Assembly: GCF_003425985.1 (NCBI RefSeq)
Contig: NZ_CP022985.1
Location: 161,501 to 225,500 of the forward strand
Length of the DNA: 64,000 nt
Reading direction: 5' to 3'
Origin: Mariniflexile sp. TRM1-10
Lineage (GTDB): Bacteria > Bacteroidota > Bacteroidia > Flavobacteriales > Flavobacteriaceae
A model generated the notes under the pieces. The model ran no database searches, was not told the DNA's origin, and saw only the letters and a list, made by a program, of their open reading frames with translations. Made by a program: the position numbers and the translations under genes. The first letter of the stretch is position 1. Each line of letters starts with the position of its first letter. Positions 43,544 through 52,569 of this stretch are shown here, piece by piece.

Positions 43544-44560
43544 TTAAGCTGTAATCACAAGCCTATTTTGCTTATTTTGATAATATTTAGGACTACACTT
43601 ATATTTTGCCTTAAAAATTTTAGAAAAGTAACTTCTGCTAGTCAGTCCAATTGTATAAACAATTTCCGAAATATTAAGCTCCGATGTTCTTATTAAATTT
43701 TCTGCCGCTTCTATCCTTATATTTCTAATAAAATCTGTAACTGTTCTATTGTGCATAATTTTAAACCCTTCCTGTAATTTAAATGGAGACAGGCCCGATT
43801 TTTTACTTAAATACCTGACACTGTACTGGATTTCCGGATAGTTTCTAATAAGTTCAGATACTTCTTTAATAGCTTCCATATCGGATTGGGTAAGTGAATT
43901 ACTGGCAGCTTTAGCATTTATTAAATCGTATTTATGTTGCTCAATTTCTAAAGCCAGAATGTGGTATACCGTACTATTAATCAAAAAATTCCTAATCAAT
44001 CCTTTCTGATTGATTGTATTAAGATATTCTATTCTTTCTACAATTTTTAGATTAAAAGAGCCTACATATGAAAATACATTGTTCTCTTCATTAATTAAAA
44101 AAGTGTTTTGTAATTGCTTTTTTAATTCTTTATCAGAAACCGACAAAACATCAATGGTAATCATAGAGAATTTTACCTCTTCATTCTTTTTAAATTTAAA
44201 AAAAGTATTTTTAGTGGATGAATTTGAAAAAATACCTGTTTGAAATTGGCTTAACTTATTATGTCCGTTAAATTCTCCAAAACTTTGGGTAACCTGACCT
44301 CTTGAACAGTATCCAAAATGAATGGAATCTAAATTGTGAATCTTTTTTACAAGCGACACATTTTCTTTGAAAATAATATCATATTCCATATATGATATAG
44401 CATTTTCTACCAACATTCCTAAAATGCAACCCGTAGCGATGTCATTATTTATTTCCAATCTAAATTCTTTGGATTTTATTTCAAGTTTACCACCTAATTG
44501 TTCTTCGATTTGTTGGAAAACTGTAGTGAGATTATTCGAGGTTATTAAGATACTTTTCAT
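43544..44560 (-). CDS. AraC family transcriptional regulator
   Basis: A 338-residue DNA-binding protein. The C-terminal 100 residues contain two helix-turn-helix units. VRYLSKKSGLSPFKLQEGFK then the linker IMHNRTVTDFIRNIRIEAAE, and LNISEIVYTIGLTSRSYFSK followed by FKAKYKCSPKYY, are the AraC signature. The N-terminal 220 residues have no recognised ligand domain. The protein resembles the flavobacterial AraC proteins that start with an unknown alpha/beta domain and have no membrane part. It is divergent from the YihY-type gene across a 391-bp gap. Confidence 0.93.
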   Translation of the reverse strand: MKSILITSNNLTTVFQQIEEQLGGKLEIKSKEFRLEINNDIATGCILGMLVENAISYMEYDIIFKENVSLVKKIHNLDSIHFGYCSRGQVTQSFGEFNGHNKLSQFQTGIFSNSSTKNTFFKFKKNEEVKFSMITIDVLSVSDKELKKQLQNTFLINEENNVFSYVGSFNLKIVERIEYLNTINQKGLIRNFLINSTVYHILALEIEQHKYDLINAKAASNSLTQSDMEAIKEVSELIRNYPEIQYSVRYLSKKSGLSPFKLQEGFKIMHNRTVTDFIRNIRIEAAENLIRTSELNISEIVYTIGLTSRSYFSKIFKAKYKCSPKYYQNKQNRLVITA

Positions 44561-44576
44561 GTTTAAATTTTTTTAA

Positions 44577-44951
44577 ATTTATATTTAAATTTTTAAGTTA
44601 TATAGATTAAGGCATTTGCTCCTGCTTATCGTATATAGAACACCAATAGAAATCATTCCTAAATCATGACTTTATACAATAGCTTTAGCTAGGTATATTT
44701 TTGGAGAACGCTTCAAAAATTAAAATATATTTTTATGATACTATTTTGCTTTTTAAGTTTTGAAACCTCCTGATTTGTTTTAATTGCTATTCCCTACAAA
44801 GTTGCAACAAGCATGTTTGTGTTCTGTTACAAAATTTCTCCATTATGTTATATAATTTGTATTCTCAAAAAAAATTGTGTACTCAATCAATAGCGATAAT
44901 TCTTTTTTTGATTTGGTTAAGTATTTTAATTAAAACTATTTATTTTGGAAG
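44577..44951. other. Divergent AT-rich intergenic region
   Basis: Between the AraC-type and YihY-type genes. No repeat family member, hairpin or secure promoter was seen. Several TTTG strings occur but none with correct spacing. Confidence 0.4.
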
Positions 44952-45833
44952 ATGCAAAAAGACATTTCAGAATATCCGGTTAAATTCAAGCTTGTTCATT
45001 TACCTAATTTATTAACAAAAACATTTAAGCTATGGATTGAAAAAGAACCTTTTCAATTAGGCGCTATTGTTGCTTATTATGCCATTCTATCCCTTCCCGC
45101 TTTACTTATTATAATATTGAATTTGGTGGGCTCTATTTGGGGAAAAGAACTCGTAAGAGGTGAATTACTTACAGAAATATCAGCCGCTTTAGGTCCAGAT
45201 GCAGCCGAATCAATTTTAAGAATGATTGCTGAAAAAGGTGATGAGCCTACTTCTATTTTTGCAACCATTTTAGGTATAGTCATATTATTGTATGGAGCCA
45301 CTGGCGTTTTTTATCATTTACAAAATGTATTGGACAGTATTTGGGAAATAGAACAACCTTATTCAAATGAAATACTAGCCACTTTGATAGGTAGATTAAA
45401 AAGTTTTGGGTTTATATTGATTTTCGGTTTTTTGCTTTTAATCAGTTTTGTTATCACCGCATTACTTACTACGTTTGCAAATAGAATAACCGCTCTTTTT
45501 TCAGCAAATGTTACAAACATTGCTTATATTCTTGATATTATACTCTCCTTATTATATATATATGCTCTATTTGCTGCCATGTTTAAATATTTACCCAGCG
45601 CACCAATAAAATGGAAAGCCGTAAGAGTAGGTGCCGCTTTAACTACTCTTTTATTTATCATAGGCAAGTATGTGCTTTCTTTTTATTTTGGAAAAACAGA
45701 ACCCGGTTCTACATATGGAGCAGCCGGTTCTATAATAATTGTGATGCTCTGGACGTCGTATTCTAGTTTAATATTGTTTTTCGGGGCACAGTTTACCAAA
45801 GTTTATTCAGACAGGTATTTGCTAACCAAATGA
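44952..45833 (+). CDS. YihY/virulence factor BrkB family membrane protein
   Basis: A 293-residue inner-membrane protein with six hydrophobic segments. PFQLGAIVAYYAILSLPALL near residue 35 is the conserved first span (YYALLSLxPLL). EILATLIGRLKSFGFILIFG and YLPSAPIKWKAVRVGAALTT follow, then SFYFGKTEPGSTYGAAGSII near 255, the YGxxGsxi motif. Former assignment of the family as ribonuclease BN is wrong, and its true function is unknown. It is read away from the AraC-type regulator. Together with the small lmo0937-type and OsmC genes downstream, it forms a same-strand run. Confidence 0.92.
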   Translation: MQKDISEYPVKFKLVHLPNLLTKTFKLWIEKEPFQLGAIVAYYAILSLPALLIIILNLVGSIWGKELVRGELLTEISAALGPDAAESILRMIAEKGDEPTSIFATILGIVILLYGATGVFYHLQNVLDSIWEIEQPYSNEILATLIGRLKSFGFILIFGFLLLISFVITALLTTFANRITALFSANVTNIAYILDIILSLLYIYALFAAMFKYLPSAPIKWKAVRVGAALTTLLFIIGKYVLSFYFGKTEPGSTYGAAGSIIIVMLWTSYSSLILFFGAQFTKVYSDRYLLTK

Positions 45834-45985
45834 GCTATTTTAAATAGGTCTATTATCTATTTGCACTAAAATCATTTGTAATTGAGTTAAATAAATTTAC
45901 TTAGTAGGTTTATTTTTATATTATCATAATTAGCTTGGCTCGTTTTGTATGCGCTTAATAAGTATGACTATGACATAAATAATGA

Positions 45986-46183
<198 letters not shown>

Positions 46184-46213
46184 TTCACAACACCTACTAT
46201 AATTTATTAAAAG

Positions 46214-46651
46214 ATGAAAAGATATAGCGTGGCCGTTTGGAGCGGCACTATAAAGAATGGGGACGGATATATAACATCTGAATCTAAAGCACTTGACAAT
46301 GTTCAATATTCTTATAAAAGCAGATTTGAAGAAGGTATAGGTACAAATCCTGAAGAATTAATGGCTGCAGCTCATGCTGGATGTTTCACCATGAAATTAA
46401 GTGCCGATTTAACAACAGCAGGATTTGAACCAAAAACGTTGGAAACCCAATGTGATATTACCCTAGAGGATGGTGTAATTACAAGTTCAAAATTAACAGT
46501 TACTGCTAAGGTTAGTGGTATTAAGGATGAAGAATTTCAAGAGATTGCTGAAAAGGCAAAGCAAGATTGCCCGGTTAGTAAAGCTTACAATTTAGATATA
46601 AGCCTCGAGGCAACTTTACAAAGTAATCCTGCTGATAAACAAATGTCTTGA
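46214..46651 (+). CDS. osmC: OsmC family peroxiredoxin-like protein
   Basis: A 145-residue protein that should reduce organic hydroperoxides through two cysteines. AAHAGCFTMKLSADLTTAGF near residue 53 has the peroxidatic cysteine, and AKQDCPVSKAYNLDISL near 118 has the resolving one. NPEELMAAAHAGCF and LTVTAKVSGIKDEEFQEIAE match the OsmC rather than the Ohr subgroup. The length is typical. Its place after a stress-type membrane gene and near katE agrees with a peroxide defence role. The thiol donor is not evident nearby. Confidence 0.94.
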   Translation: MKRYSVAVWSGTIKNGDGYITSESKALDNVQYSYKSRFEEGIGTNPEELMAAAHAGCFTMKLSADLTTAGFEPKTLETQCDITLEDGVITSSKLTVTAKVSGIKDEEFQEIAEKAKQDCPVSKAYNLDISLEATLQSNPADKQMS

Positions 46652-47051
46652 AACAAACACCAGAGCAAACGCATGAGTTTTATCTTTGCCACGAATGACG
46701 CTAATTTGCACAAATTTTAATGATTCTAAAAAAATCACACAAATTTCATCTGCCTTTGGCAGATCCGTGGCATATTATGCCATCCCAATTTAGATAATTT
46801 CATGACCCGAGCGAAAGCGAACAGGCGAAGCTAATTTGTGGCTGATTCTTTATTTCTGAAACTGGTGCGTTTGCCCTGAGACGAACAATCCCTATGGAAT
46901 TCTTTAGATTAACGTGAATTTCGATATAATATAATCTGATATCTAGGTTTTATCAGATTAACAAACATACCTTATAACTTTTAACTGTTTAACCGCGTAA
47001 TTGTTGAATCGTATATCACAAACTTCATCGTACAACCACTGAAAACTGAGC
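46652..47051. other. Gap with tandem hairpins and a hairpin-element relic
   Basis: A perfect seven-pair stem ATCTGCC-ttt-GGCAGAT (46748-46764) is followed at once by TGGCAT-att-ATGCCA (46768-46782). A gagcgaaagcgaacaggcga piece at 46808 matches one at 28279. 46878-46912 ends in aattctttagatta, the tail of the dispersed hairpin element. No gene was seen. Confidence 0.65.
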
Positions 47052-47106
47052 ACTGAACACTGCCTACTGAGACTGAACACTGCCTACTGAGACTGAACAC
47101 TGAACA
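47052..47106 (+). repeat. 20-bp tandem repeat, 2.7 copies
   Basis: The unit actgaacactgcctactgag at 47052-47071 is repeated exactly at 47072-47091, and a partial third copy runs to 47106. It ends against the stop codon of the CinA-type gene. Confidence 0.9.
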
Positions 47107-47586
47107 TTAACCAATAAGGCTTTCCATAACAAGTTCTGCCGTTTTATCTATGGCTTGCAATACGATTTTTTCTGGACTTCCTTTGAATATTTCCCTATGG
47201 CCGAACTCTTTAGTGGGAGTTATAATATAAAAGAAAATAGTACCTAGTGGTTTTTCTTTATTTTCACTCCCTCCGGGAGTCGTAAGTCCGGTAATGGCTA
47301 CTGTTATTTTTGAATAGAATAATTTAGATGCCTGTTGTGCCAGTATTTGAGTCACTTCTAAAGATTCGGGGGTATATTTTTCAATGATACTTTTAGGAAC
47401 ATGTAATAATGTTTCTTTTACACATCCATCATAACATACAATTCCTCCCCTCAAAATCTTTCCAGATTCTTTTGTCATTGAAAATTCCGCACTCATTCTT
47501 CCTGCGGTGGCGCTTTCGGCAAAAGCAATATTACATCCTTTTGCTGCTATTGTTTTACTACATTCTATAACAATTTTTGAAGGCAT
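47107..47586 (-). CDS. CinA C-terminal-domain protein (nicotinamide-nucleotide amidase-like)
   Basis: A 159-residue stand-alone CinA C-terminal domain. CNIAFAESATAGRMSAEF near residue 18 has the ESaTgG active-site segment with its serine or threonine nucleophile. GGIVCYDGCVKETLLHVPKS and VAITGLTTPGGSENKEKPLG are the other conserved blocks. PncC-type members hydrolyse NMN to nicotinate mononucleotide. The usual GGxT is here TAGR, so activity on NMN should not be taken as given. The downstream edge is a 20-bp tandem repeat, and the SET-domain gene is 26 bases upstream on the same strand. Confidence 0.88.
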   Translation of the reverse strand: MPSKIVIECSKTIAAKGCNIAFAESATAGRMSAEFSMTKESGKILRGGIVCYDGCVKETLLHVPKSIIEKYTPESLEVTQILAQQASKLFYSKITVAITGLTTPGGSENKEKPLGTIFFYIITPTKEFGHREIFKGSPEKIVLQAIDKTAELVMESLIG

Positions 47587-47612
47587 AAAAATTAAGCTTT
47601 AAATCTATAATT

Positions 47613-48230
47613 TTAAATGTGATGCGTTGTACCAGTTAATAATGTTGTATGGTAATAATGGCACTCTAATATGGATTTCATTTGATTTGGATTTTGTACC
47701 GCATTCATAAATTGAGTCCATGTTTCTTTCGGAATTAAATGGATTAAAGATTGCTCTACTTCAAAAACTTTGGGTGCGTTTTCTTTTATTAGAATGTCCC
47801 ATTCTTTATGAAATCTAAGGATATCATTTGGATAAACGGTTTTTCTATCCGTGCCTTCATCCATGGCCTCAAATGGCATTTCTACATTCAAATAACCATA
47901 ATCATCTGTTAATTCATCTCCTGGGTGAATGTCACGAATTGCAATTTCAAAATCGTAAGGCGTACTAAAACAACTTGGTCTAAAACTATGATTCACGAAT
48001 TTTCCGTTATCCCAACATAATACCTTTTCACCCTTTTTATTGGTAAAAGAATAAGTATCCAGATGTTTTTTGATGAAAGGATTGAGATTTGCAACCTGAT
48101 CTCTAGTAAATACTTGATCCAAATCGTCCTGAACCCAGGTTATTGTTCCTTTTGGTATGAGTTTGGTAGCTACCACGCCATATCCTTTTTCTTTGCTAAT
48201 AAAACGTACTTCTGTATTGGGATGTATCAT
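47613..48230 (-). CDS. SET-domain protein (lysine methyltransferase-like)
   Basis: A 205-residue soluble protein. EVRFISKEKGYGVVATKLIP then KGTITWVQDDLDQVFTRDQV form the N-terminal SET strands. WDNGKFVNHSFRPSCFST near residue 77 is the NHsxxPxC motif that binds SAM. HPGDELTDDYGYLN near 105 is the ELxxDYG motif, with the catalytic tyrosine position. SET proteins methylate lysines, and bacterial targets are largely unknown. It is encoded 26 bases upstream of the CinA-type gene, so the two are probably co-transcribed. The final 70 residues have no known motif. Confidence 0.88.
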   Translation of the reverse strand: MIHPNTEVRFISKEKGYGVVATKLIPKGTITWVQDDLDQVFTRDQVANLNPFIKKHLDTYSFTNKKGEKVLCWDNGKFVNHSFRPSCFSTPYDFEIAIRDIHPGDELTDDYGYLNVEMPFEAMDEGTDRKTVYPNDILRFHKEWDILIKENAPKVFEVEQSLIHLIPKETWTQFMNAVQNPNQMKSILECHYYHTTLLTGTTHHI

Positions 48231-48261
48231 TTGAAAGTTATTTTATGTATTTATTTTTTTT

Positions 48262-48520
48262 ATTAGTGTCTATTAAAGATTCAAGGCTTTGCTAAAAGAA
48301 AATAGAATAGAGAAAAAAGACTATAGACTATAGATAAATAGACATATAGATTGCCTAAATGACAATAAATTGATATCCAAATGTCTATTTACATATCTGT
48401 TTTAATACTCATTAAGTAATAAATTATTACAAAAAGCCTAGCCACAAATCTGTATTCTCTTTAAAAAGCCATCATCATTATGTTTGCAATGAACTGTAAA
48501 AGTTTTATTGGACAATAATC
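48262..48520 (+). mobile_element. MITE-like element, TCATTAGTGTCCGAT family, copy 5 (long form)
   Basis: A 259-bp copy with diverged ends (attagtgtctattaaagatt, ttttattggacaataatcat). It shares aatgtctatttacatatctg with copies 1 and 2 and ttctctttaaaaagccatca with the rest. Confidence 0.8.
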
Positions 48521-48590
48521 ATTTTTTTTAAGTGTTCGGGTTAATGGAATGCATATGGGTTACATAGTTCACAGTTTGTATTACTGCACT

Positions 48591-48630
48591 TCTTCTTGAC
48601 TTTTTTCAATTGGCTACAAAATGATTTTTC
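48591..48630 (+). mobile_element. Truncated MITE-like element (TGAACTCATCTTGAC family)
   Basis: The sequence tcttcttgacttttttcaat then tggctacaaaatgatttttc matches the first 40 bases inside the left end of the copy at 55866-56082. The rest of the element is absent. It ends just before the stop codon of the SDR gene. Confidence 0.65.
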
Positions 48631-48636
48631 TGGAAT

Positions 48637-49395
48637 TTATATCAGCTGTAGATGCGGGCGCAATTGCATACTAACGATATCACATCGCTGAGGCTGTGAT
48701 AAACAAAATAAAACACTCATGGCAATATCTTCAGCTTCCAGCATTTTCATTTTTCTTATTTTTTGATGCTGTTCCGCTTTAGTATCTGTCTGCATATCAC
48801 TCATTACCGATCCAGGTTCAATATGAGAAACTTTAATTCCTAACTCATTTACTTCTTTACGCAACGCAGTACTAAAACCTCTTATAGCTGTTTTGGTCGC
48901 AACATAAATAGTACTTTCTCCATTAAGAGTTTCCGCACTCATGGAACCGATATTGATAATATGACCCGATTTTTGTGCCTTCATCCTTAAAACCGCTTCA
49001 TAAGAAAAAGTAAGATAGCCCATCACGTTGGTATCTATTATATATTGCCAATGATCGGGATTATCCTCAGTAACTCCCTCCGCTGCTAAGGCAGCATTGT
49101 TGATAAGGATATCAATTCCTCCCAGGTTATTGTCTATGATTTCCCATATCATCTTTACATCTTCCTTATTAGTTACATCTATAGGAGCCCCATACAATTC
49201 ACTTTCCGGGAAATTCTTCTTAATATCATCAAAGGCCTTTTCAAAGTCATGGATGTCTCTACCAAAAATAAGTACGCGGCCTCCCTGTGAAATTAATAAA
49301 TCGGCAATCGCTTTTCCAATGCCTGTTGTACCGCCTGTAATAACAATGCGCTTTTGTTGTATGTTTTGGCCGAAGTAATCTGTTATATTTTTCAT
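48637..49395 (-). CDS. Short-chain dehydrogenase/reductase (classical SDR)
   Basis: A 252-residue NAD(P)-dependent oxidoreductase. IVITGGTTGIGKAIADLLIS near residue 17 is the TGxxxGIG cofactor loop. GIDILINNAALAAEG near 95 is the NNAG-type motif. The catalytic serine is in IINIGSMSAET, and YVATKTAIRGFSTAL near 165 gives the YxxxK pair, so the active site is complete. The GRD motif after strand two (IFGRDIHD) suggests NADP. The gene overlaps the Rieske flavoprotein gene by four bases, so it is translated with it. Their substrates are probably linked but unknown. Confidence 0.94.
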   Translation of the reverse strand: MKNITDYFGQNIQQKRIVITGGTTGIGKAIADLLISQGGRVLIFGRDIHDFEKAFDDIKKNFPESELYGAPIDVTNKEDVKMIWEIIDNNLGGIDILINNAALAAEGVTEDNPDHWQYIIDTNVMGYLTFSYEAVLRMKAQKSGHIINIGSMSAETLNGESTIYVATKTAIRGFSTALRKEVNELGIKVSHIEPGSVMSDMQTDTKAEQHQKIRKMKMLEAEDIAMSVLFCLSQPQRCDIVSMQLRPHLQLI

Positions 49396-50981
49396 AGCGA
49401 ATTTTTAATATTAATTTTATGCAAATTAGTTTTTGAAGGCCCATTTATTACTGTTCCATCACTAGCAAACCGTGAGCCGTGACAGGGACAGTCAAAAGAT
49501 TTTTCATCTTTATTCCATTGCACGATACAGCCGAGATGAGGACAAACGGCAGAGAAAGCATTTAAGGTATTATCATAATTGCGATAAACAGCAATCTTTT
49601 TTAATCCTGAAGAAAGCAAACTTCCTTCTCCTACGAGTAATTCTGCCGTACTTTTTAAATCAGATGCCGTTAACCAATCCAGATATTGCGAAGCCATATT
49701 GCCGACTTCTTTAATAAAATCTCCGGTAGTTTTAAGGGTTATTCGTGAAGGACTATATAAATCGGCCCATTTATTTTTTATACCCATAATACTATCACAG
49801 ATAATCATGGCACCAATCGTAGTATGTGTCATACCATTTCCAGAATCGCCAGTAATGATATAGATATTATCATCTCCTGGATTTTTACCCATAAACCCTA
49901 AAGAGTCCACGGGCTCTAATACTTGCCCCGACCATCTGTATGAGATATCATCCATCATCGGAAAATAATTTCGTGTCCATGCTTCCAGTCTTTTATATCG
50001 CTCAGACTGAGGAATCCCTTCCTCATCTGCCTGACCTGTTTTATGGTCTTCTCCGCCCGAAATCAGTAAATCATATTGGTCATCAAAATTTTCCAACCGA
50101 ACATAATGGTAAGGTTGGGTCACCCATTTTGATTCCTGATCGCCTGTATCCCACAATAAAAAATAGGGTAATGTTCCCTTAGACACTTTGCCTGCTATAA
50201 CATACGTTCTATAAGCATGCTGCTTAGTATGCATCGTTAAGGTGTCATTTATTGGAGAATTTGTTGCCACTACAATATGTTTGGCAGAAAACGTATAGCC
50301 ATTTACTTTAGCCCCTTCTTTTGTAATATCTTCTGCATGGGCCTGTGTATAAATAGTACCTCCAAGAGCAATAATACCTTTAACAAGCCCTTGGAGATAG
50401 TGCATGATGTGAAACTGAGCTTGATCACTAAAAGCGAGACATCTTTGGTTTTTACCACCAGTTATTACTGGAATCTTTTTTAATATATATGTTTGTAATC
50501 CCGCTTTTTGGGTGGCCCGAAATTCTTTATTCAAGTTTTCGTCTTTATCGGTTTCGTGTAGAAATAAATAACCATTTACGCGTTTAAACGAGCAATCGAT
50601 ATTTAAGTCAGTAACAATCTTTTCAATTTCGTCTATAGCTGCCGTATGACTTTCTGCTATTAGTTTTGTGGCCGCTTCGCCAAATATATTTTCAAGAAAA
50701 TAATAACGGTCATCCAGCGCACTGGCGAGATGTGCTGTAGTACGTCCTGTTTCTCCACTGCCTATATAGCCATCTTCTACCAGTACTACCTTTTTTCCTG
50801 CTTTTAGTAATTTATAAGCAGTAGTCAAACCTGCTATGCCTCCACCAATAATAAGTACTTCTGTCTGAATGTCCATATCGGGGGTATTACAGGAAGTAAT
50901 CGCTGTGGAGTCTATCCAAAAGGAAACATGGTCTCCCGAAGTAATACGGCCCTCAGTTGATTCATTATTTAAATTGTCCAT
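49392..50981 (-). CDS. FAD-dependent oxidoreductase (DAO) fused to a C-terminal Rieske 2Fe-2S domain
   Basis: A 529-residue fusion. TEVLIIGGGIAGLTTAYKLL near residue 42 is the FAD-binding loop, and YIGSGETGRTTAHLASALDD is the DAO-family flavin-contact segment. The Rieske domain fills the last 90 residues: CPHLGCIVQWNKDEKSFDCP then CHGSRFASDGTVINGPSKTN, with the CxH and CxxH cluster ligands intact. Fusions of this type occur in Bacteroidota and cyanobacteria without known substrate. The internal electron path would be flavin to Rieske centre. It is the first gene of a two-gene operon with an SDR. Confidence 0.94.
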   Translation of the reverse strand: MDNLNNESTEGRITSGDHVSFWIDSTAITSCNTPDMDIQTEVLIIGGGIAGLTTAYKLLKAGKKVVLVEDGYIGSGETGRTTAHLASALDDRYYFLENIFGEAATKLIAESHTAAIDEIEKIVTDLNIDCSFKRVNGYLFLHETDKDENLNKEFRATQKAGLQTYILKKIPVITGGKNQRCLAFSDQAQFHIMHYLQGLVKGIIALGGTIYTQAHAEDITKEGAKVNGYTFSAKHIVVATNSPINDTLTMHTKQHAYRTYVIAGKVSKGTLPYFLLWDTGDQESKWVTQPYHYVRLENFDDQYDLLISGGEDHKTGQADEEGIPQSERYKRLEAWTRNYFPMMDDISYRWSGQVLEPVDSLGFMGKNPGDDNIYIITGDSGNGMTHTTIGAMIICDSIMGIKNKWADLYSPSRITLKTTGDFIKEVGNMASQYLDWLTASDLKSTAELLVGEGSLLSSGLKKIAVYRNYDNTLNAFSAVCPHLGCIVQWNKDEKSFDCPCHGSRFASDGTVINGPSKTNLHKINIKNSL

Positions 50982-51642
50982 ATTATCGATTTTCTGTTTA
51001 GAATTGCTGAATATTTAATTTTAAAACTAACAATTAAGAACATGAACAGGTTTACAACTTTAATTACATATTTTATATAATTACCATCTTATTTTTATAA
51101 CATTCTCTTGAAATAAAAACACATTCATCATAATTCATCATACTAGTTATAAACTAATTAACTTTAATAAGTTCTTATAAAAGCAGTTGTTTTACAGACT
51201 ATACGCTTGATGACACTATAACATAAGGTCCCAATTATTTTAAATATTATATGTCTCCAGGATTTTGAAAAAACTGGGTAAAGGCTGTAATAAAAAGTTT
51301 CTTGAAACAAACTATCCTCGGCAGAGCCTTCGGGGGATTCTTTAGAGTAAAAATTAGAATCATGGAAATTCTGTAATCTTGCCCAATAATTCTATAAAAG
51401 TATGATTCATATTTGAATTATATTTGGGTCTATGAAAAAATCTAGAGGGAGATCTTTTTTAAGTATGATAGAACATTCAAGATGAGCTCATAATTTCAAA
51501 ATATATTCTAACTACTAAACTTTATAAATAAAAAATTTACAGGACGAAAAACAAAATGATTTGTCAACAAACAAATCAAATGGTACTACTAATTATGACT
51601 TTAATAAACGGATTTATAACCCCAATCTTTAAGAATAAAATT
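50982..51642. other. Long AT-rich gap with one hairpin-element copy
   Basis: 51296-51352 is a copy of the dispersed hairpin element (gtttcttgaaacaaactatc, tcggcagagccttcggggga, tctttagagtaaaa). The remainder has no repeat or gene I can support. The regulator frame is open upstream to 51556 without conserved character. Confidence 0.6.
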
Positions 51643-52098
51643 ATGCTATTAAACCCCATCTTAATCTACTTAGCCGATGATGATAAAGATGATCGTATGC
51701 TTTTTAAAGAAGCATTGGATGAGATCGATATGGATATTACTATTGAAGACTATGACAATGGCGTCACATTAATGGACAATCTTTTAAACAAAAGCAAACC
51801 TTTACCACATGCTATTTATCTGGACTTAAATATGCCTTTAATGAATGGTGAAGAATGTTTAAATGACATAAAAAATGAGCCAGAGCTTGCCCAAATTCCC
51901 ATAATAATTTACTCCACTTATATGGATAACACCGGCGTCCTTAATTTACAACAAAAAGGTGCTGATCTATATTTGGAAAAACCCAACTCTTTTGAGCTAC
52001 TTAAAATACTATTAAGAAAAAGCCTGGAATATATTAAAAGTGATTCCAGGAATATAGTTCAGGCTTCAGAATTTGTTATCTCTCAAAAAACACATTAG
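51643..52098 (+). CDS. Single-domain response regulator (Rcp1-like)
   Basis: From the ATG at 51643 a 151-residue receiver domain. ILIYLADDDKDDRMLFKEAL has the acidic cluster at the end of strand one. AIYLDLNMPLMNGEECL near residue 62 holds the phospho-accepting aspartate (YLDLNMP). IIIYSTYMDN and YLEKPNSFEL give the conserved Ser/Thr and lysine. There is no output domain. Such regulators usually partner PAS-type kinases in phosphorelays. A closely related receiver is at 55170-55616, next to the kinase. The frame is open 29 codons further upstream but lacks receiver features there. Confidence 0.93.
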   Translation: MLLNPILIYLADDDKDDRMLFKEALDEIDMDITIEDYDNGVTLMDNLLNKSKPLPHAIYLDLNMPLMNGEECLNDIKNEPELAQIPIIIYSTYMDNTGVLNLQQKGADLYLEKPNSFELLKILLRKSLEYIKSDSRNIVQASEFVISQKTH

Positions 52099-52111
52099 TT
52101 TCCTATTTTAA

Positions 52112-52429
52112 TTATGCCATAAGTTTACGGCATTCTTGTGCACAAGCAATACAAGATTCGGCACATGCTTTACAATGATCATGATCGTGTTGTTCACACT
52201 GTTCTGCACACCACTCGCATATTTCGGCACATAAACGACAATATTCTTTTGTAAGTGGCCCCTCGGCTACCATAAACTTAATACAAATTAAACAAGCATC
52301 CACACATAACAAACAACATTTAGGACAATCGTTATCACTTTGCTTGCCAGCCATTTGAGCAAGACAATATTGACAATCAATCCAACATTGTTGACAGGCT
52401 TTTATACAACTTTCATAATTACGTATCAT
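52112..52429 (-). CDS. Cysteine-rich four-helix-bundle copper-binding-type protein (DUF326)
   Basis: A 105-residue protein with 21 cysteines, placed with three- and four-residue spacings on each helix: CIKACQQCWIDCQYCLAQMA, CPKCCLLCVDACLICIKFM, YCRLCAEICEWCAEQCEQHD and CKACAESCIACAQECRKLMA. This is the pattern of DUF326 and Csp-type copper storage proteins, in which cysteines line the core of the bundle and hold many Cu(I) ions. There is no signal peptide, so it would be a cytosolic (Csp3-like) store. Histidines EQHDHDHC near residue 80 could guard the entrance. It is monocistronic and convergent with the response regulator. Confidence 0.93.
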   Translation of the reverse strand: MIRNYESCIKACQQCWIDCQYCLAQMAGKQSDNDCPKCCLLCVDACLICIKFMVAEGPLTKEYCRLCAEICEWCAEQCEQHDHDHCKACAESCIACAQECRKLMA

Positions 52430-52569
52430 ATCCTTATTTTTTTAATTATTATGTTTCAATTTAAGTGAATAACAAAAGATGTATTTGTTCAAATGGAAAT
52501 AATTTTAACACGATAACATATAGACCTCGTTTTCTTATAAGATATATTGATATGACGGTAATGAATAAG

